From Aquanectria penicillioides (Eukaryota; Ascomycota; Sordariomycetes; Hypocreales; Nectriaceae): 64,000 nt of DNA. The translations under genes were made by a program, and so were the position numbers. Location of the stretch: assembly GCA_003415625.1 (NCBI GenBank), contig PYIU01000001.1:4278746-4342745 (forward strand), written 5' to 3'. The notes beneath the pieces are model-generated. The model did not search any database. It was not told the origin of the DNA and saw only the letters and a list, made by a program, of their open reading frames with translations. Shown here one piece after another: positions 58,414-64,000 of the stretch (within the stretch, counting starts at the first letter, position 1; each line of letters begins with the position of its first letter).

Positions 58414-60803
58414 TCAAACGACCTCGACGTAGAGCAGAAGCTTCTCGTTTCGCTGCAGGGCGTAATCCAGGTCGTTGTCGCTGAGCATGCCAGGCTTGTC
58501 TCCTGTAGGCTCGTCCTTGTAGAAGAGCTGTAGCTGTTCCCCGGGAGCAACCTTGAGTCGATCGTGGATCTTGTCGTAGAGCTGCTGGAAGGTAACATCG
58601 GTTGGCACACGGATAGCAATCAGGTCACCATTGTGATACATCTTGATCTTCATCGCAGATGCAGGTTGCTGCTGAGGGTGTTGCTGCATGCTTGGGGTGA
58701 GAGAAGTCTGGGAAGGTTGTGATAAGGAGGATGTCTGTCGGGTCATGGTGGGCTGTCCGTTCTGGCGCGTAGGAGCTGCCGACAGACCAGAGTAACTGCC
58801 TCCGTTGAGGTTATTTCGAGATGATTGCCTCGAGGCACCGTCGGCCGGGGAATCGGTTGACGAGGGCTGAGAGCCCTGGGACAGTCGATATTCTTCACCA
58901 TTGGCGTTGGTATCGATTTCGTAGTCGCCTTCTCGGGGTGCGAAGAACTGCCTAACCAGGTTGCATCGTGAGATGTAGTGTGGCTGGTTCAACAGGTTCT
59001 TGACATAGGCGTCCAGATTGTGGAGTCTGCCTTCGGTGATGGCGTCCGTCACGTAATTAACGGGACCGGGCATGTAAGGCAGGGTGCGTTTCTGGGTGCC
59101 CGTGTTGCCAGCCTCAGCAGGGAATTCGGTGAGAAGTGCAATTTGGAAGTCGTAGAAGTCCTCATAGTATCGGGAGAGCTCCCAATGTCGGCCATCCTCC
59201 AGCAGGGCTTCGATGACAAACCAGTACTTGTCCTCGGCGAAGCAATATCGGGGTATACGGGCCTGGAGAGGAGCGAGCAGTTGCGGTGCTGGCTTGGGGG
59301 CGTATTGGGCTGGCTGGGCGGGTTGCGAGGCTCGTGCCTGGTTGGGGTATCCTCCCTGCTGCTGCAAAACGCTATTAGCATGGTTGCAGGTCGGTGAGGC
59401 TCCACAGAAATCACTTACAGGTCCGGCACCGTTCTGAGAGGGTTGCCGAGCATGCTGCTGGATGCTCATGCGCTCCATGCCCTGCTCGATGGGCTGTCCA
59501 GGCTGGCCTGGTGGTCCGTTGCCCTCAAACTTGCCCAGCGTAATGCTGCTGTTCTTATACTCGGCAGCCATCTTCTTCCACTCCTCCACCTTGGGGACGC
59601 CGGCTCGCTTGATAGCATCGTTGGGGTTCTCGATCGGCTTATCGCTAGCCATGTCTCGGATCTCCACGAACGACACAGGGATCAGACCAGGCCCACCCAG
59701 TCTGCCGATTGGCTTCGCAACGAACCATTCGGGATTAGATTGAGCGATGACGATGATGGCCTCGCCAGCCTTGGCTTCGAGCTCATCAGCCCTCTCCGCG
59801 GCAAAATCGTACATTACGATTCCGTAGACCATCGCGCCGGACTTTCCAGACTTGGACATGCGATGGCCGCCCGCTTGCGGGGACGATTGCGGTGACATCT
59901 GCATGGGGCCACCGGGCTGAATGGTTGAGGTCTCGCTGTACCCGGAATCGTGATCGGGGTTCTTTGTCGGAACCGGCTGAGGGCCTTCGGCGCTATCTCG
60001 CTCGGTTCGGCCGAGTGCTTGGAAGAAGGTGACGGGCACGAGGCCGCGGGCATCGGGCAGGGCGGGGTTGCACGCTTCGTACCAGTCCTGGTCGTTTTCG
60101 CGTCCGATAACGTGGAAGAAATCGCCTCTGGAGAAGCTGAGCTCCTGGCTGGATTGGGCGTCGTAGTCGTAGAGGGCTCGAATCACCTGCATGATTGTCG
60201 CTGCATTAGTAACGGTACTACATGGTGTTGTGTTTCTGGAACAAGGGAAATGGTGGGGGGAAGTGGCAAAAGGCCAGGGGGAACAGGCAAGACATTCGAA
60301 ATCGCAATGTGGAGAGGGTAAATCCGGCAAAGGCCAAGAACGGGGGAGGCAACCAACCTTCTTGGGTGGGACGATGGCGACGGCAGACTTTTGAGTTATG
60401 CTCAGAGGCTTTTCCTTCTCCTTTTTCTGTCCAGCGGATCGTCGAAGAGCCTGTAACAATCGCATTGTGGTTAGCACGGTGTGGTCTGACACGGATCGAC
60501 AGCGACGAAGTTGGGCGCGACGACAGTGATGCGGGCAGGGCGATCGGGGGATAGATAAATGCAAAAAGGGTCGGCGGGCCAGCAGGAGTTTCCTCCGAGG
60601 GCCAAAGACCGAGCGGAAGGAAAGACATCTTTGAGGCCCAAAGGAGCGGGCTGCAAATGGGCAGGACGGGTTATCTGTGATCGGGCATCGGGGGGCTTTC
60701 GAGGGCAGTGCGGACGGTGCGGGTAGTGTAGGCCGGCAAGCAGGTCCCTCTCGGCGAGGAGGGAGCGAGCAGGCAGCCAAGGGAGGCCATGACGAACCTT
60801 CAT
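58414..60803 (-). CDS. BEM1: Bem1-type polarity scaffold (SH3-SH3-PX-PB1)
   Basis: Scaffold that links Cdc24, active Cdc42 and PAK kinases at growth sites; in filamentous fungi related proteins also serve NADPH oxidase complexes. Exons (complement): 60798-60803, 60358-60450, 59419-60186, 58414-59361; 604 residues. The first coding exon holds only Met-Lys, then a 347-nt intron; joining gives MKALRRSAGQKKEKEK, the expected basic N-terminus. SH3-1 (about 34-92) has ALYDYDAQSSQELSFSRGD; SH3-2 (about 150-212) has GIVMYDFAAERADELEAKAGE and GLIPVSFVE. A PX domain (about 322-440) contains KYWFVIEALLEDG and RYYEDFYDFQIALL, followed by a Ser/Gln-rich linker and a C-terminal PB1 domain (about 525-604) with KIKMYHNGDLIAIRVP and the acidic LSDNDLDYAL. 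The third intron (59362-59418, 57 nt) has no stop and a length divisible by three, so its retention would only add 19 residues. Confidence 0.93.
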
Positions 60804-63800
60804 CTTGTGTAACTGGGTGCCTCCCGGGCAGTCGTGGATGTCGAATCTCTCGTCGTCACTCGGGGGTTGGAGGTTAAGAGAAAAAAAAAGAGGTAGAATC
60901 GCGAGACGGGTCTGGTTGGTGGTACTACCGCCGGGCCCAGCAACGTACTGCTGTGCGACTTGTGGGAGGACTGGGCGCAGACTGGGCGCACACACGCAGA
61001 CTCACGCAGGGGGTGTGAGGGGGGGCGTAGCGCAGGCGTCGTAGTGTAGCGGGTTGAGGAATAGGAAGGAGGGGGTGGAGACGCTCGACCCAGGGCCTGA
61101 TGGCAAATAGCGAAAAGTCGTCGAAGGTTCCTTGCGCTTTTGCGTGTGGATGCGTGTGATTGATGGAATGACTGAGCGGACGATTGGTGCTTGAGTGCAG
61201 AATGTCGTGACTGCGTGCTGCACTCTGCTTTTCGCACACCTGCGAGAGGTGGGAGGTGATCAAGGAAAACAAAGGTTCAATTCCAATCGTCGATGTCCCA
61301 GCTGGGGGGGCTGCTGTATTATTCCAAGTCTCCCTCGTTTCGTCTGGTGATCGTGTCCGTCTTGGTCGCTGATCCGGGAGGGGCTGTCGTTGCGCACAAA
61401 CTCTCGGTTCCAGGCTAGAGGGGTCTGTCCCAGTGTTTTTTTTTTTTTTTTTTTCTTTTGTCACTTTTCTCTAACCTGCACACTTTGGCCGTTGCTTTGT
61501 TGCAGAATCACCAACAACGCGGCACCCAGCGCCCGAGGTGGTATCGTAACCCAGCGTTTACACACACAAAAAAAAAAGCGGGAGACTGGTCGCCGTGTAG
61601 AACAGGGTGGACAGGCCAGTTGTGTCTCAATTTTTCTGCCCTGGGCGGCCGAAAGCGCCAATTTCCGGCCGGGTCTATGTCGGAACCACCAGCGCTGGCT
61701 GCACTCAGCTGTACCTTGGTGGTGTCCAGGCAGTGGGGGGTCGGAGGAGGGGTCGTATCGCGCTTCAGCCGCGGCTTTGGAGGCTTCAGAGCAGGTCGTC
61801 GAGCTTGTCGTGCGTTTATTATGCGATCGCAAAGAGTTTGGTGGCGGGGGGCAGAGAAGAAAATGAAAGAATGGGCGAGAATGGGCAACGAGGGCTAGGG
61901 AACAGAACAAGGGAGTGGGAGCGGTTGGTCAGAGGAGCAAAAGGAAGAGGAGTCAGAGGGTCGCGGGAAGGGGATGGATGGTGGTAATAGCTCTGGCTGC
62001 TTGCAGCACACCCAAGAAGACGAAGAGAGCGATACGTCCATCGGTGCTTTCACAGGACACCTCTGGGGGTCGTGGAGGTGGTCAGTGGTTCAATCGGCGT
62101 GCTCCAGTGCTCCAGCAACCCCCCGCCGGGGCGCAATGACCCAGTCCAGTGGGCTCTTTCGTCAGTGGCTCCGTCAGCGGCTCCTTCCAGTAGGTTGGCG
62201 TTGTCAATTGGGTGCCTACGTCGTACCTAGCTCCATGGGCCTTACGGACAGAGGGGGGCCTCAGAGGGTTCAGCGCGCTCTAGCTTGAATCAAGACAGCT
62301 CGACGACGTCTCCCCCTCTGACTCCGGCGAGAGAGCCCTTGAGCTCAAGCGGGGTTGGCAACTCCCCATTCTCGGTCTAGGTCGTTATCTCGGAGGGGGC
62401 GGCATCGAATGGCCCAGGCTTCTTTTATCCTCTCGTTTTTTTTTTCTTACTACCGAGTTGGTAGGTAAATTCGAATCCGTGTACGAATACAGCACGGTTC
62501 TCACGCACTTTCCCGCTTCCGCTCCTGTCCCAAGAGCCAATGCATACCCGACCAGCTGCAGCCACCACTCTTCTCTGGCCCTCCAGGGCCTCACAAGTAT
62601 TAGCGCAGACAACGGGATGCATGCATGCGCTGTTGCGGGTGGATGATGATGTCCGCTCATCACTTTATTCGTATGTGCTTGACTGACCGACTGGGCGTGG
62701 GAACCCAGAGGAAGGAAAAAGGAACGTGAAGCATGGCAACATGGGATGACATGGGATGGGGCCATGGATTCTCGATGCTTGCACCCCAGCAGCGTTGGGC
62801 TGACAGTTGATTGTCCGGCTGCAAATCCACCGCCCCCAGGAGTCCTAGGCCCAGCAAGCGCCCGAGCAAGGGGCCCCAGCCTGCTCACCCGTTGACTCTC
62901 CCGTCGTCCCATCCTCCAGCCCAGGGCATGGGTGCGCGGCCAAATTATCCAGGGCTGCTGGTGGATTGCCTCAAGTACACACTGGCAAGGCTCTCTCTGT
63001 CATTGACTACCCGGCCGCAGCCCAACTCTCAGCCCAAGAACCAAATGACTTGCGCACCCGATCATCATCCTGGCAGCAGCGTGCATGGGTAATGGGGGCC
63101 CAAAAAAAAGAAGAACAAGAAAACCCTCTGTCCTTCTGGACGACATGACAAAGAGACCAAGGGGTAAAGACTCTGGCTTTAGACACTCGCCCACGCGCGC
63201 AGGGATCTATCTTGCAGTCGCAAGGGGACCATGCATCCGCATTGCATAAGTCAAGCTGTCTCCCCCTCGCGCTGAACCGAAAGAATGGCAATGGAAGCAA
63301 ACAATGGCAATCGTCTCTGCTCTGCTGCCACACCCAACCGTCTCAGTGCCGAGTCTCAAAAGCCCCTGGACATCAACGAGGATAACCATCGCTGTCGCCC
63401 GAATTCCATTTCTCAATGATCTATACAGGAAACCACGCGAACCAGAAAACATAAACATAGGCACACGATAACGCCACCCGTGACGCGCTGAACGGTTTGC
63501 AGCGTCTGTTGTTGTCATTTTTCCAACAGATGATCGCCGCCCTCCCAGCTAAGCTTCCCACGTCAACGGCGACAAGCTCACACGCCCGCACCTGGACCTT
63601 CAGCTTAGGCTAGCCTGGGGCAAGCCGGGGCAAGCCCAAAACCAAAAGCGCATCTGGACCAGGGCGGGCGCCGATGGGGGCGCGATGGGGGCGCGATAGT
63701 AAACATGATTGACGCCATGGCATGATTGTAACTAACGGGAAACGTAGAGCCACCAGCACCCCCCAAATGATGTTGTCGACATCTCCATGAAATGTGCGTC

Positions 63801-64000
63801 ATGAGTTCTGTCGGTGCTGGGTCCCAATGAGCCCTTTCCGGTTTCATCCACGATGCCTAGGTCAAATCGGTGGACTCGATTATATGCTTTTTGTCCGGAA
63901 TGGAATCATGCCGTGCCAAATGCGATACTGCGCCATTCATGCGCTGCAAGCTTCCAGCATCTTGGGTGGTGACGAGACTTCAGCGGACTGGTCCAGGCGC
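60804..64000. other. gene-poor 5' flank of BEM1 to the window end
   Basis: About 3.2 kb without a recognisable gene on either strand. It includes a T19 run at 61436-61454 and several G- or C-rich segments. The bases next to 60803 should be the BEM1 leader and promoter. The open frames up to 179 codons (for example 60925-61464 minus, 62385-62912 minus) are of low complexity and unlike known proteins. Confidence 0.5.

Noticed and set aside
58414..60780. Single 788-codon BEM1 frame without introns
   Set aside because: It needs translation of several clear introns and a non-family N-terminus; the spliced model gives the expected start.

Overview
The window is nuclear DNA of a filamentous ascomycete, most likely a sordariomycete of the Hypocreales. 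The evidence is short introns (mostly 50-90 nt) with GTAAGT/GTATGT-like donors, C- or G-ending codon preference, long gene-free flanks, and a gene set typical of these fungi (Pkc1 with HR1-C2-C1-C1-kinase, Bem1, Pat1, Yvc1, an RTA1-family protein, an MNT1/KRE2 mannosyltransferase, Alg3). No rRNA, confident tRNA, CRISPR array or complete transposon was seen. All gene models were built by hand: splice sites were chosen so that every exon chain stays in frame and matches the family.

Layout, left to right. 0-8 kb: an adenylosuccinate synthetase split into 18 exons, an Lcp5/neuroguidin ribosome-biogenesis factor, and a decayed glycosyltransferase-like gene. 8-13 kb: RNA polymerase III subunit Rpc37 facing the decapping activator Pat1 tail to tail. 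13-16 kb: gene-poor. 16-26 kb: a GT15 mannosyltransferase, mitochondrial ribosomal protein uS12m, a short/branched-chain acyl-CoA dehydrogenase, and protein kinase C. 26-32 kb: a gene-poor stretch with a tRNA-like element, She9/Mdm33, and a HAD phosphatase. 32-35.5 kb: gene-poor, with a broken, partly duplicated LC8 dynein light chain pseudogene. 35.6-41 kb: a compact cluster of an EIF1AD-like protein, Alg3, a peroxisomal D-amino-acid oxidase and a mitochondrial thioredoxin. 42-53 kb: a Mid2/WSC-like surface protein, an RTA1-family membrane protein, and the vacuolar cation channel Yvc1. 55-61 kb: a mitochondrial-carrier-like protein of unknown function and the polarity scaffold Bem1. 61-64 kb: no gene seen.

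There is no operon or biosynthetic cluster. Several products share one theme, the cell surface and polarised growth (Pkc1, Bem1, Mid2-like protein, GT15 mannosyltransferase, Alg3), but this is probably ordinary gene neighbourhood. I saw no clear new biological system. The points most worth a second look are the intron-dense adenylosuccinate synthetase with 11-27 nt micro-exons, the LC8 pseudogene interrupted by a segment resembling the neighbouring EIF1AD upstream region, the decayed glycosyltransferase-like gene, the tRNA-like element, and up to three single-base frame breaks at C or G runs in otherwise intact conserved genes, which look like sequence error.
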